From positions 3,596,001 through 3,660,000 of the forward strand of contig NZ_WFKL01000001.1 of the NCBI RefSeq assembly GCF_009208105.1: a stretch of 64,000 nucleotides of DNA, given 5' to 3'. The notes beneath the pieces were generated by a model. That model made no database searches. It saw only the letters and a list, made by a program, of their open reading frames with translations, and was not told the origin of the DNA. The stretch's first letter is position 1. Every line of letters starts with the position of its first letter. The stretch comes from Rouxiella sp. S1S-2 (GTDB taxonomy: Bacteria; Pseudomonadota; Gammaproteobacteria; Enterobacterales; Enterobacteriaceae). Positions 34,479 to 43,654 of this stretch are shown here, in pieces. Position numbers and translations under genes: made by a program.

Positions 34479-35249
34479 TCAGGCAATAACCTTCGCCATC
34501 GGCGCCAGCGTCAGGCCGTTACTTTCAAGCAACGACCGCAGCTGGCGCGCCATCTCTACCGCGCCGGGGGTATCGCCGTGCACACAAATACTGTCAATGC
34601 GCGTCGGTAACTTTTTGCCATCAAGAGTAATAATTGCCCGATTCTCGAGCATCGTCATCACCCTTTCCGCCGCTTGGTATGCATCGTGGATGACCGCCCC
34701 TGCAAGCTTGCGTGAAACCAGCGCCCCGCTCTCGGTGTACGCGCGATCGGCATAGATCTCGCGCACGACTTTTAGCCCCATTCTCTCGGCGGCCATTTCG
34801 GTTTCCATACCCGGCATCACCACCATAATCAGCTCCCTGTCGACGGCATGAATCGCCCGCGCCACTGCCATGGCAAGCTCCGGGTCCTCCGCCGCCATAT
34901 TGCCCATTGCACCGTGCGTTTTCACATGCTGTAGCGGATACCCCATACTTTCGGCCAAGGCTTTCAGGGCACCAATCTGATAAATAATTTGCCGCTCAAT
35001 CTGAGCGGGGGATTCACCTAAAATCTGCCGACGGCCAAATCCTTGAATATCGAGAAAACTTGGGTGCGCGCCTGCACCAACGCCGTGGGCCTTTGCTTCT
35101 CGGAGGGTGTTGAACATCACGTCAGGATCGCCCGCATGAAAGCCGCAGGCGATATTCGCAGACGTGACAATGCTGAGCATCTCAGTGTCTTCGCCCATTT
35201 TCCAGGCACCAAAGCTTTCGCCCATATCACTGTTGAGGTCAATTAACAT
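34479..35249 (-). CDS. pxpA: 5-oxoprolinase subunit A (LamB/YcsF family)
   Basis: 256 residues, one of three subunits of the ATP-dependent 5-oxoprolinase PxpABC that opens pyroglutamate to glutamate. Hallmarks: N-terminal LIDLNSDMGESFG, then NIACGFHAGDP, GAHPSFLDIQGFGRR and a late ICVHGDTPGA. It lies on the strand opposite pxpBC, with a 198-base divergent gap between starts (pxpB from 35448), unlike the single operon of E. coli. Confidence 0.92.
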   Translation of the reverse strand: MLIDLNSDMGESFGAWKMGEDTEMLSIVTSANIACGFHAGDPDVMFNTLREAKAHGVGAGAHPSFLDIQGFGRRQILGESPAQIERQIIYQIGALKALAESMGYPLQHVKTHGAMGNMAAEDPELAMAVARAIHAVDRELIMVVMPGMETEMAAERMGLKVVREIYADRAYTESGALVSRKLAGAVIHDAYQAAERVMTMLENRAIITLDGKKLPTRIDSICVHGDTPGAVEMARQLRSLLESNGLTLAPMAKVIA

Positions 35250-35382
35250 TTTCTTTCTCCGGCTGATAAACGTGTTGGCACTGTTCTTGCGTGTTGAGTT
35301 CGATGCAATGTCTTGGCTGAAATTTGGCAGATGAAATCATGCAAGAGCGCGGCCACATTGTGGATGTATTGACAGCACACCA

Positions 35383-35394
35383 TTGGTATGCCAA
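35383..35394. promoter_or_regulatory. TTGGTATGCCAA palindrome in the pxpA/pxpB gap
   Basis: A 12-base near-perfect palindrome, 53 bases before the pxpB start; a TTGACA hexamer lies at 35369-35374. It resembles the site at 33397-33414 and may be a GntR-type operator. Confidence 0.4.
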
Positions 35395-35447
35395 AAGTAT
35401 TCCACACTAAAAGTGTTTTAAAAAGCCCTAAACAGGAGGAAGGCAAA

Positions 35448-36164
35448 GTGAACGAAATCCCGTGGCGAATTCTGCCGATTGCCGATCAGGCGGTCACCGT
35501 AGACTTTGGTGATGTGATTGATGAGGTGATTAATGCCCGCGTGACTGCGTTGGCATCGCGCGTTCGTCAAGGCGCAGTGGCGGGCGTCACGTCGCTGGTT
35601 CCTACCTATCGGGCACTCACCGTGGGATACGATCCCACTAAAACGCTACAGTCTGCGCTGATTACAACCCTCACCGTTTTGCTGTCGCAGCCCGATGGCG
35701 AAGCAGACCCGGTAAAAATCTGGACTATTCCGGTTAACTACGGCGGCGCACAGGGCGTGGACCTCGAATGGCTGGCGCAAACGCACCGGCTAAGTCCGCA
35801 AGAAGTGGTGGAACGTCACGTGGCGGGTTCTTATCGCGTTTACATGATTGGCTTCATGCCCGGCTTTGCCTACCTCGGCGGCCTCGATCCCCTGCTGCAC
35901 ACCTCGCGCCGCGAATCACCGCGCCTAAAAGTTCCGGCCGGAAGCATCAGTATTGGGGGCATGCAAACCGCCGTGGGGTCCGTTGAAGCCCCCAGCGGCT
36001 GGCACTTGATTGGCCGCACGCCGGTGCGCAGCTTTGCCCCCGAGCGTGCCAATCCTTTTCTGTTCAGCGCCGGTGACCGCATTTGCTTCACCGCCATTGG
36101 CGTTGAGGAATACGCACATTTACAGGCAAAAACTGACTATTTACCCGAGTGGACGTGGCAATGA
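35448..36164 (+). CDS. pxpB: 5-oxoprolinase subunit B (KipI-like)
   Basis: 238 residues from a GTG at 35448 with a strong AGGAGGA site 7 bases upstream; an in-frame ATG at 35388 lacks one. The family core RILPIADQAVTVDFGDVID, VPTYRALTVGYDP, then GFMPGFAYLGGL and RLKVPAGSISIGGMQTAV is complete. In PxpABC this subunit together with PxpC phosphorylates 5-oxoproline. Its TGA overlaps the pxpC ATG (ATGA). Confidence 0.9.
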   Translation: MNEIPWRILPIADQAVTVDFGDVIDEVINARVTALASRVRQGAVAGVTSLVPTYRALTVGYDPTKTLQSALITTLTVLLSQPDGEADPVKIWTIPVNYGGAQGVDLEWLAQTHRLSPQEVVERHVAGSYRVYMIGFMPGFAYLGGLDPLLHTSRRESPRLKVPAGSISIGGMQTAVGSVEAPSGWHLIGRTPVRSFAPERANPFLFSAGDRICFTAIGVEEYAHLQAKTDYLPEWTWQ

Positions 36165-37129
36165 GCAACGGTTTTGAGGTGTTATCCCCCGGTTTATTTA
36201 CCAGCCTGCAGGATTTGGGTCGCTTTGGCTTTGAAGCCTGCGGCGTCCCGCCTTCGGGCGCAATGGACGAGATGAGCTTTGCCATTGCCAATGCGTTGGT
36301 TGGCAATGACACTAACATTGGTGCATTGGAGTTTACATTAACGGGTGCAACGCTGCGGCTAATCGGCTCCTGCCCGTGCACTTTTGCCGTCACGGGGGAT
36401 ATGGCACTGACGGTTGACGACGTCGCCGTTTCGCCCTATCACCGCCTAGTGTTACTGCCCGGCAGCACGTTGCGGATAACACGGGCACTGAGCGGTGCCA
36501 GAGGCTATTTGGCCGTGGCGGGCGGGTTTAATGTTCAACCGGTGATGGGCAGCGTCTCTACTCTGATGCGTGCGGGACTGGGCGGTTTCAACGGTCGTCA
36601 GTTGCAAAAAGGCGACTGGCTGGCGTTAAACTTACCCTCTTCATTTACGCCAGACCGGTGCAGTAAACCCCAACAGCGCCCCATGCCACAGCGCGAACGG
36701 CGTCCGATCCGCGTGATAGCCGGTCCGCAAGACGACCACTTTGACGCGCAGGCCCTAGGTCAATTTCTGAGTAATGAGTATCGTGTTAGTGAACAAAGCG
36801 ATCGGATGGGATATCGACTGACCGGCGACCCGCTTGCCCACAGTAAAGGTTTTAATATCATTTCCGATGCTATCGCCCGTGGCAGTATTCAGATCCCCGG
36901 CAATGGGCAACCGATCGTTGCCATGAATGACCGACAAACCACTGGCGGTTACCCGAAAATTGCCACTGTGATCCGTGCGGATCTCGCTCGACTTGGGCAG
37001 GCTAAACCTGGCGACAGGCTGCGGTTTGAAACGGTCAGCGTGGAGAAAGCCGAATCACTGTGGGCCGGTCGCCAGGCACTGCTTGATGCCTGGTTGAACA
37101 CGCTGCGTGAGGCTGCTCAGCCAGCCTGA
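36161..37129 (+). CDS. pxpC: 5-oxoprolinase subunit C (KipA-like)
   Basis: 322 residues from the ATG overlapping the pxpB stop by four bases; a GTG at 36149 is less likely. Motifs include the start VLSPGLFTSLQDLGRFG, GAMDEMSFAIANALVGN, RGYLAVAGGF and the late GSIQIPGNGQPIV. It forms the carboxyltransferase-like partner of PxpB in ATP-dependent 5-oxoprolinase. Confidence 0.9.
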   Translation: MSNGFEVLSPGLFTSLQDLGRFGFEACGVPPSGAMDEMSFAIANALVGNDTNIGALEFTLTGATLRLIGSCPCTFAVTGDMALTVDDVAVSPYHRLVLLPGSTLRITRALSGARGYLAVAGGFNVQPVMGSVSTLMRAGLGGFNGRQLQKGDWLALNLPSSFTPDRCSKPQQRPMPQRERRPIRVIAGPQDDHFDAQALGQFLSNEYRVSEQSDRMGYRLTGDPLAHSKGFNIISDAIARGSIQIPGNGQPIVAMNDRQTTGGYPKIATVIRADLARLGQAKPGDRLRFETVSVEKAESLWAGRQALLDAWLNTLREAAQPA

Positions 37130-37227
37130 TGCTGCTTCTTGATTTTATCGTTACAGCAGGCTTTAGGAATTACGCAGTGAAACGTCGCAGAGATATTGGA
37201 GGCACTAAGGCGGGGGAGTTGACAAGG

Positions 37228-37257
37228 CCTTCCCCCGCGAAAAAGGGCTGGGGAAGG
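37228..37257. terminator. Hairpin between pxpC and tmaR
   Basis: CCTTCCCC (37228-37235) pairs with GGGGAAGG (37250-37257) in the gap between two convergent genes. No clean T-run follows in either direction, so termination is only presumed. Confidence 0.4.
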
Positions 37258-37270
37258 AATGTAGTGCGGT

Positions 37271-37603
37271 TTACTTGGCTTCGTTGGCTTTGATTTCGCC
37301 CATCGCTTTCAGTTTTTTAGACATTTCACGACGTTCTTTCGACAGGTCAGCGTTTTTGATGATGTAGTCATCAACGCGATCTTCATAGTCGCCACGCATG
37401 TTGGCAATAATGCCCTGCACGTCGTCGATGCTCATGCCTTGCTTAATGTAATCACTCAGGTTGTCGAGCAGCAACACACGTTTCTGGTTATCGCGGATTT
37501 TCTTTTCGTTATCGACAATTTCACGTTGAAGTTTGTTTTTACGACGAAAAATACGCACAAACTCCAGAACGTCCTGGAAACTCGGCTTAGTAGTATTATC
37601 CAT
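37271..37603 (-). CDS. tmaR: PTS regulator TmaR (YeeX)
   Basis: 110 residues from the ATG at 37603, which has AAGGTG just upstream; a longer frame to 37636 lacks support. Almost identical to E. coli YeeX over [38 protein letters not shown] and [14 protein letters not shown]. Coiled-coil rich. In E. coli TmaR clusters at the cell pole and holds PTS Enzyme I there, tuning sugar uptake. As in E. coli it is next to yeeA. Confidence 0.95.
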   Translation of the reverse strand: MDNTTKPSFQDVLEFVRIFRRKNKLQREIVDNEKKIRDNQKRVLLLDNLSDYIKQGMSIDDVQGIIANMRGDYEDRVDDYIIKNADLSKERREMSKKLKAMGEIKANEAK

Positions 37604-37664
37604 TTTTACACCTTCGATTAAGTTACACAGATTCATTTACTGACTGCCCGCAATGGCGAACAGA

Positions 37665-38831
37665 TTAGCAGGATTCGGGCTGCGCGACCACAACCGGCTC
37701 ATGCTTATCCATCGCCATAGTGATTAAATCGCCTAAAGATTTTAGCTGTTCAGTCACCTGCATGCTGAGCCAGACGTAGCCGTAAATTTGCGCTTCGTGG
37801 TTCTTGCCGCGGTTCATTGACTGCATCAGGTCCTGCAATTCCTGCGCAGATTCGGTCAACTGGTTGCTGATAGTCAGCTCGTCACCAATGGAACCGTTGC
37901 GCAGTAAAACGCTAAGCTTCGCGAGGCAGTCGAGTATCGAGCGTTGGGTATGGCGCAGGGTGCGGGCATTGAGCATAATAAAATGGCTTTCCCGCGAACT
38001 CCAATAGGCATCAGCCAATAACTCTAACGTACACAGAAGGTTACGGCAAAGCGTTTGCGTGGCATCAAACACTTCACGTTGAATATGTGACTCTTTGCTT
38101 GAAGCCGCGTGCAGTGCGCGCATTTTTATCATCTGCGTCATCGCCTGCTTAAGCTTTTTCTGCAAACGCGGACGCTCGAGCATATTGGGCGAAAGCCAGG
38201 CGCTGTGCAGTTTATTGAGCGACATCAGATAGTCAGACATTTGCATGCGCCAGTGAATAAAGGCGCGCTGCGGGTAAATGCTGGAAAAAAGCAGCGCCAG
38301 CACCGAGCCGATGAGCACGTCACCGCTTCGCCACAGCGCGGTTTCCATTTCACCGGGTCCTGCACCGATAATGACCGCCAGCGTCACACCCAGCAGCAGC
38401 CCCGCATAAGCGCGTTTGCCTAGCGCCAGATAACCACTGGCGAACACCACCAGTCCACACCATGCAAGCATTACCGGCAACGAGTACAGCTCCAGCCACA
38501 GCGCAATCATACCGGCAATTGACCCACCTACGGTGCCAATAATCCTTTCGGAAACACGCTGCACCACGTTTCCCCAAAACGAAATCGGGCCCATCACGAC
38601 TACGAGGGTAATTAACGGCCAGGTCGCCTCGGGAAGATGCGTCAGACGAACAATCATAAAGGTGAGAACAAACGCCAGCCCCATTCGCAACCCGTGGGTA
38701 ATGCGATAATTGGAATAAATGAGGTTATCTAGCGAGGAAATTTTTTTGTCTAAACGCACAACCGGTACCGCCTGGTTCAACCCGGATAAATAGTAGAGCA
38801 TTATTTTATCCGAGTTGAACCCGTCGATCAC
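37665..38831 (-). CDS. yeeA: FUSC-family inner-membrane protein YeeA
   Basis: 388 residues. N-terminal half with about six transmembrane helices (RMGLAFVLTFMIVRL, PLITLVVVMGPISFWGNV) followed by a cytoplasmic helical half, as in FUSC/aromatic-acid exporter proteins. E. coli YeeA lies in the same place beside yeeX and shares WRSGDV, PQRAFIHWR and NLLERPRL. Function not well defined. The first residues differ from E. coli; an in-frame Met at codon 11 is another possible start. Confidence 0.88.
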   Translation of the reverse strand: MIDGFNSDKIMLYYLSGLNQAVPVVRLDKKISSLDNLIYSNYRITHGLRMGLAFVLTFMIVRLTHLPEATWPLITLVVVMGPISFWGNVVQRVSERIIGTVGGSIAGMIALWLELYSLPVMLAWCGLVVFASGYLALGKRAYAGLLLGVTLAVIIGAGPGEMETALWRSGDVLIGSVLALLFSSIYPQRAFIHWRMQMSDYLMSLNKLHSAWLSPNMLERPRLQKKLKQAMTQMIKMRALHAASSKESHIQREVFDATQTLCRNLLCTLELLADAYWSSRESHFIMLNARTLRHTQRSILDCLAKLSVLLRNGSIGDELTISNQLTESAQELQDLMQSMNRGKNHEAQIYGYVWLSMQVTEQLKSLGDLITMAMDKHEPVVVAQPESC

Positions 38832-38862
38832 CCCGCTTTTATCAAGGAATCCTCTGGTTTTA

Positions 38863-40734
38863 TCAAGAAATTAGCGGGTTTTCAGATAAAACGTTCAGGA
38901 TCAGTCTTGAGGGCCTCAACGCATCGACAAAGACGTGATTGGTCGCCACCTGTTTCATCCGCGCCTGGCCCTGTGGCTCACCGCTGTTGGGATTGCTGTC
39001 GAAACGCGGAAAGTTGCTGCTGGCGATATCTAACCGAATGCGGTGTCCCTTTTTAAACAGGTTACACGTGGCAAAGGGTTCGACGGTGACTTCAACAATG
39101 TCGTCGGCGGTCAGCATTTGCGCCCGATCCCAGCCATGACGATAGCGACTGCGAATAATGCCGTCGGTAATATTCATCGCATAGCCCTGCGGGTAATCCT
39201 CGGACGGTGGGTAAACGTCAACCAGCTTCGCGGTAAAGTCGGTGTCGGGTGCCGAACTGGAAATCCACAGTTTGATGGTCACCTCCCCCGCCACCAACAG
39301 GTCCTCCTCCAGCACGGGCGTTTGAAAAACAAGCACGTCGGCGCGGGCGCTGAGAGGTAAATTATCACCACGAGTGCCAAAAAATTCGGGACTCTCGCGC
39401 TGATCAAACGCACCGCCCTGAAACACCGGCAGACCTGAAGTAACAGAACCGCCGACGGTGGGCACCGGATGATACGGGTCGGCCAGATAGCGCAGCGGCG
39501 CGGACTGTGTTTGCCCCAGGACAGGGGAAAGTTGACCGTCATGGTGTAAAAAGAAGGTGGCCGGCCGGCTTCCCTTGAGCGGCCACTGCTCGCCGCTCTG
39601 CCATTTACCGCCGTGCTGCAAACGCCCCGCATCGTCCTTCGCTCCGCTGCCGCCGCCCATCACAAACACACTCACCTGATGCGCGGACGGCTCAGTTTGT
39701 GCGCTGCTCTTCAACCAACGGTCGAACCAGTCCAACCGGCAGGTTAACCAGTCTTCGGCCACGTTGCCGTCAAAGGCGGCGGCGACGCCAAATTCGGCGT
39801 TCCCGCTGAAGGTAACGTTACGATCACCGTGCAGCCAAGGCCCCATGATCAGCCGCTGAGGGGCGGTTTTTTTCTCACAAAACGCGGCAAAGTTTTCGAG
39901 CGTCGAGCTGACATAGGCGTCATACCAACTCGACATAAACAGCACCGGCATATCGGGGATGAGTGCAAAACTGTCGGCGGCGTAGAGGCCGTTTTGCCGC
40001 CAATACTCGCCAAACTCACCCTGCGACCATTGCTCAAAAAGATAGTTTTCAAATTCAGGCACGTGGCGCAGCGGCGAATGCCCCGGGAACCAGGGCATGT
40101 TGGCAAACCAGCTTAAAATATCCTCTTCCCTGAGTGCTTGCTTCACTAAAGGGTTCTGCTGGGCCAGCGGGCTTTCCTGCGACCATTTATAGGCCCACGT
40201 TGCCTGCTTAAGCTCAAAAGCGCCGCCCTGACGAATGCCGCACTGAAAGGCATTATGAAACCCTCCAGAGTCGAGCACCATGGTTTTCAGACCCGGTGGA
40301 TTAAGGCAGGCCATCGCCAACTGAGTATGTGCGGCGTAGGACAGGCCCATGCTACCGATGTCGCCGTTGCACCAAGGTTGTTCAATAATCCATTTCAAGG
40401 TGTCAACGCCGTCTACCCCCTCAGAGGTGTATTTGGTAAATACGCCTTCGGAGCCGTAGCAGCCTCGACAGTCCTGAAACACCGCCACATAGCCGCGATT
40501 AACCAACGCCTGAGCCATTTCAAGACGGGAAATCATCGTCCCGTCATAATTAACCTCAGAGCGTGACTGGCCGCGCTTGTTGTAAGGCGTACGTTCGATA
40601 ACCACCGGAAATACGCTGCCGGATGCTGACTCAGGTAAATAGACGTCAGTAGCCAGACGCACGCCGTCGCGCAAGCTGACCATCACATCCTCAAGCAGGA
40701 TCATTTTTCTAAAAGTTTGCATAAAATTTTCCAA
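38863..40734 (-). CDS. CocE/NonD-family alpha/beta hydrolase (X-Pro dipeptidyl-peptidase S15 type)
   Basis: 623 residues. An alpha/beta-hydrolase domain (about 10-330) with nucleophile elbow GSMGLSYAAH, lid helices, and a C-terminal jelly-roll PepX_C domain (about 380-610). The family includes cocaine esterase, glutaryl-7-ACA acylase and alpha-amino-acid ester hydrolases; no signal peptide, so cytosolic. It follows a YfcC-family transporter gene by 12 bases, so the transporter may bring in its ester, amide or peptide substrate. Confidence 0.85.
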   Translation of the reverse strand: MENFMQTFRKMILLEDVMVSLRDGVRLATDVYLPESASGSVFPVVIERTPYNKRGQSRSEVNYDGTMISRLEMAQALVNRGYVAVFQDCRGCYGSEGVFTKYTSEGVDGVDTLKWIIEQPWCNGDIGSMGLSYAAHTQLAMACLNPPGLKTMVLDSGGFHNAFQCGIRQGGAFELKQATWAYKWSQESPLAQQNPLVKQALREEDILSWFANMPWFPGHSPLRHVPEFENYLFEQWSQGEFGEYWRQNGLYAADSFALIPDMPVLFMSSWYDAYVSSTLENFAAFCEKKTAPQRLIMGPWLHGDRNVTFSGNAEFGVAAAFDGNVAEDWLTCRLDWFDRWLKSSAQTEPSAHQVSVFVMGGGSGAKDDAGRLQHGGKWQSGEQWPLKGSRPATFFLHHDGQLSPVLGQTQSAPLRYLADPYHPVPTVGGSVTSGLPVFQGGAFDQRESPEFFGTRGDNLPLSARADVLVFQTPVLEEDLLVAGEVTIKLWISSSAPDTDFTAKLVDVYPPSEDYPQGYAMNITDGIIRSRYRHGWDRAQMLTADDIVEVTVEPFATCNLFKKGHRIRLDIASSNFPRFDSNPNSGEPQGQARMKQVATNHVFVDALRPSRLILNVLSENPLIS

Positions 40735-40746
40735 AAAACAGGGGAA

Positions 40747-42162
40747 TTAATAGCCAATTGCCACCGCAAAGGTCAGCATTGCCACCGCCAGAACGGCAAA
40801 AATCAGAAACAGCGGCAACACGAATTTGGCCCACTGCGTCCATCCCACCTGAGCGGATGCCAAGAAAATAAGCAGCCCGCTCGAGGTTGGCGTGATCATG
40901 TTGGTTAGCCCGTTGCCCATTAAAAAGGCGAACACGGTGGTCTGCGGTGCCACGCCGGTAAGCTGACCCAGCGGGCCAAGAATAGGCATAGTGACGGCCG
41001 CCTGCCCCGAAGTAGAAGGAATGACAATGTCGAGTAACAACTGGCAAATAAACATGCCATAGGCCGACATATAAGGACCGTGCTGCCCCACCAGCTGCAC
41101 CAGCGCGTTGATCATCGTGTCCATCACCCGCCCCTGAGTCAGCACAATTTCAACCGCGGTAGCCAGACCAATCAGCAGACCGGCAATCAGCACTTTTTTC
41201 ATGCCACTGACAAATGCATCCGCCGAAGCGCTGGCCCCCATTCCGCTCATCAACGCAAAAATCATGCTTAAAAACAGATAGTAGGCTGAAAGTTGCGTGT
41301 TTTTCCAATGCCACTGATTGGCGGCGAATACCATAAACGCAATGCCCACTAGCAGTGCTGTCATCATCAGACTGTGGCGCAGTGACAGAGGTTTTACCGA
41401 AAAACTGACCTCGACGTCCTGATTAAGCTTGCCGTGACGGCGTATCGCCCACAACACAAACGTGATGCCCACCAGCATAAACAGCGCATAGGCGGTTAAT
41501 CGGAGGCTCAGACCACTGAAAATTTGTACCCCGACCAGCGGCTGGGCAATCGACAGCGCATAAGGGTTAGTGACCGACGCCAAATATCCGACCTTGACGG
41601 CAATCGCTACCACGGCCAGTCCGAGAATGTTCGGCAGTCCGAGACGATTCATGAGCGCTACCACCAGCGGGATCACCAGCAGGTACTCCTTGGCCAGCCC
41701 CATAAACGTGCTTCCGGCCGAAAAGACCAGCATCAGTGTCGGCACTAAAACGTAAATATTACCTTTGGTGACGCCCAGCAGGCGCTCCAGCGAGGCCTCA
41801 ATGGCCCCCGACTGATTAAGCACACCGAACATACCGCCGATAAACAGCACCATAACGATAAGTCCGGCTTGTTTTACAATACCGGCAGGTATCGCCATTA
41901 TGCCGTCGATAATGCCAACCGGTGCGGCCTGCCCCGCCGGTGGAGCCTCACCCAGGCCTATCATCTGCGACAGTGAAAAATGTTTTTCAATCTGCTGATA
42001 AGTGCCGGGGATCACTTTTTGGCCCTGATGCTGAAACTCTCCGGAGCTAAGTATCCAAGTCATCACCACCGCAATCACGACAATAAACAGCAAAACTAAC
42101 GTCGGGTTCATTTGCTTTGCAGGAGTGAAGCTCTTGCCGGTCTTTAAGCCGGATTCCGTCAT
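40747..42162 (-). CDS. YfcC/DcuC-family transporter (C4-dicarboxylate carrier superfamily)
   Basis: 471 residues with about twelve transmembrane segments, of the YfcC/ArcD-DcuC related group. Conserved sequence includes GMFGVLNQSGAIEASLERLLG, split in family fashion, GLAKEYLLVIPLV and IVIPSTSGQAAVTMPIL near the C-terminus. Such proteins carry dicarboxylates, amino acids or small peptides. It is upstream of the CocE-type hydrolase and downstream of an IclR regulator, all on the same strand, and likely forms one operon with them. Confidence 0.85.
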   Translation of the reverse strand: MTESGLKTGKSFTPAKQMNPTLVLLFIVVIAVVMTWILSSGEFQHQGQKVIPGTYQQIEKHFSLSQMIGLGEAPPAGQAAPVGIIDGIMAIPAGIVKQAGLIVMVLFIGGMFGVLNQSGAIEASLERLLGVTKGNIYVLVPTLMLVFSAGSTFMGLAKEYLLVIPLVVALMNRLGLPNILGLAVVAIAVKVGYLASVTNPYALSIAQPLVGVQIFSGLSLRLTAYALFMLVGITFVLWAIRRHGKLNQDVEVSFSVKPLSLRHSLMMTALLVGIAFMVFAANQWHWKNTQLSAYYLFLSMIFALMSGMGASASADAFVSGMKKVLIAGLLIGLATAVEIVLTQGRVMDTMINALVQLVGQHGPYMSAYGMFICQLLLDIVIPSTSGQAAVTMPILGPLGQLTGVAPQTTVFAFLMGNGLTNMITPTSSGLLIFLASAQVGWTQWAKFVLPLFLIFAVLAVAMLTFAVAIGY

Positions 42163-42194
42163 GGTGTTGCCCTCTGGTTAAGATAAAACAGCCG

Positions 42195-42935
42195 TTAAAA
42201 GGAGGAGTCGTTCGGGCAGCCTAACTGGCTCGAAATTTCTGCCGCCGCCTGAGTCAGTTGCGCAATAATGTTGTCAGCGTTGATTTCAGCGCGCTGCACC
42301 GGGGCGCTGAGGCTTAGCGAAGCTATACAGCGACGCTGGCTGTCGAAAATAGGCACGGCAAACGCCCATACTCCGGGGGTAAGCTCACCTTCAGATCGCG
42401 CCAGCCGTTGTTGGCGAATGTTCAGCCATTGCGCAGAAAGTTGAGCGGGACTGTCTGACTGCTGCAGGTATTTGTCCTGCAAGTCATGCGCGGCATAGGC
42501 CAACAGCAGCTTGCCGGAAGGCCCTTCGCCCAATTGACGCCGGTTGCCTATCAAGCTGCGCACCTGCAGCGTTTGTTTTGAGGTTCTCGCCGCTATCTGC
42601 ACCACTTCCTCGCCCTCACAGAGCCTTATCTGCAAGTTTTCATTGAGATGTTGACTCAGCCTGTCGAGCAGCGGTTCTGCAGCCTGCAGCAGCAGGTTTT
42701 GACTGCGTGCTCCCACGCCAAGCACCAAAATTTGATGCCCAAGGCGGTAGGTCACCGGGTCTGCACTTTTTTGCACATAAAAACGTGCTTCCAACGTGCA
42801 CAGCAGGCGGTAAACGCGCGACTTGTTGATGCCACTCAGGCGCGCAATCTCGCTTAACCCCACGCCCGGTTTGTCGGCCAGCAAGTTCAAAAGCTGCAGC
42901 GCGCTGTCAACGCTGGCGACGCCCAAATCGCTCAT
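42195..42935 (-). CDS. IclR-family transcriptional regulator
   Basis: 246 residues: N-terminal winged HTH (about 8-70; GLSEIARLSGINKSRVYRLL) and a C-terminal effector-binding GAF-like domain (about 80-240). It begins an apparent operon with the YfcC-type transporter (32-base gap) and the CocE-type hydrolase, which it probably represses. CGGTT/AACCG arms lie near 42957-42976 in front of it and could be its own operator. Confidence 0.88.
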   Translation of the reverse strand: MSDLGVASVDSALQLLNLLADKPGVGLSEIARLSGINKSRVYRLLCTLEARFYVQKSADPVTYRLGHQILVLGVGARSQNLLLQAAEPLLDRLSQHLNENLQIRLCEGEEVVQIAARTSKQTLQVRSLIGNRRQLGEGPSGKLLLAYAAHDLQDKYLQQSDSPAQLSAQWLNIRQQRLARSEGELTPGVWAFAVPIFDSQRRCIASLSLSAPVQRAEINADNIIAQLTQAAAEISSQLGCPNDSSF

Positions 42936-43364
42936 GATAATTCCTTTTATATCAATCGGTTCGTCTATAAAACCGGTGTTTTATTTTTGATGAAATTAAA
43001 CATTACACGATTCATGAATGATGACAAGGGTGTCCAGATCACAACTGCGCCTCTGCTCACAGTGTTTTATTCTGCTTAAAATGCGTTCGCTGAAGCGTCA
43101 ATGAATTTATCGGGGCAACGGGATAAGTTTTGGTCTGCGGGAGGGGATATTGCTGGTGTATGACAGTCCGATAAATTTTTAGATATGGGTTTCTAAAAAG
43201 GTGCAATTTTTTACAAATGTTAATATTCTGTGATAGTGTCTGAATTCAGTAACTTTACGTTAAATAATATTACAGTTGTTTTGTGTCCACTGATCTCAAT
43301 CAGAATTAGCGCTGATTCTGAATCGATCGCATTTTGGATTTTCAAATCTAGTCGAGGTGTATTT
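42936..43364. other. 429-base gap with one long inverted repeat
   Basis: No coding frame is supported. AATTTATCGG (43104-43113) and CCGATAAATT (43168-43177) form perfect 10-base arms around a 54-base middle, and TTTTT follows at 43176-43180. It could be an extended terminator-like structure or a small RNA. The rest looks like promoter sequence for the small gene at 43365. Confidence 0.45.
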
Positions 43365-43556
43365 ATGAAGTTTGATAATGAAGATGCTTTCAAACTTGCT
43401 TCTAAATTTATGGACAGTAACGCCGAAAAATTGACTGAGGTGACCTACTTTGTGAAATTTTTGGAATCCTACACAAAATTTGATGAATGGCTAAAATCAG
43501 AGCATCCCATTGAGTCAGCCAAAAATGCCAAGAAGACGTTGAAGTTCACGTCCTGA
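43365..43556 (+). CDS. Small hypothetical protein (63 aa)
   Basis: The ATG at 43365 has GAGGTG 6-7 bases upstream, while the longer frame from 43230 lacks any ribosome site. 63 residues, helical, acidic N-terminus and lysine-rich C-terminus, no signal peptide or membrane segment. No family recognised. A good terminator follows at 43588, so it is likely an independently transcribed gene. Confidence 0.6.
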   Translation: MKFDNEDAFKLASKFMDSNAEKLTEVTYFVKFLESYTKFDEWLKSEHPIESAKNAKKTLKFTS

Positions 43557-43587
43557 CAGCAGCCTGCACAGGTAGGCATACTGAATT

Positions 43588-43613
43588 AAAAAACCCGCCA
43601 TGGCGGGTTTTTC
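43588..43613. terminator. Bidirectional terminator after the 63-aa gene
   Basis: AAACCCGCCA (43591-43600) directly followed by TGGCGGGTTT (43601-43610), flanked by an A-run before and T-run after. It can serve both the small plus-strand gene and the minus-strand gene ending at 43655. Confidence 0.85.
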
Positions 43614-43654
43614 ATTATTAACAAGGTAGGTTTATTCCCCCCTTTAACACATCA

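Noticed and set aside
37130..37270. Additional small gene between pxpC and tmaR
   Set aside because: No open frame with a ribosome site; only a hairpin is present.
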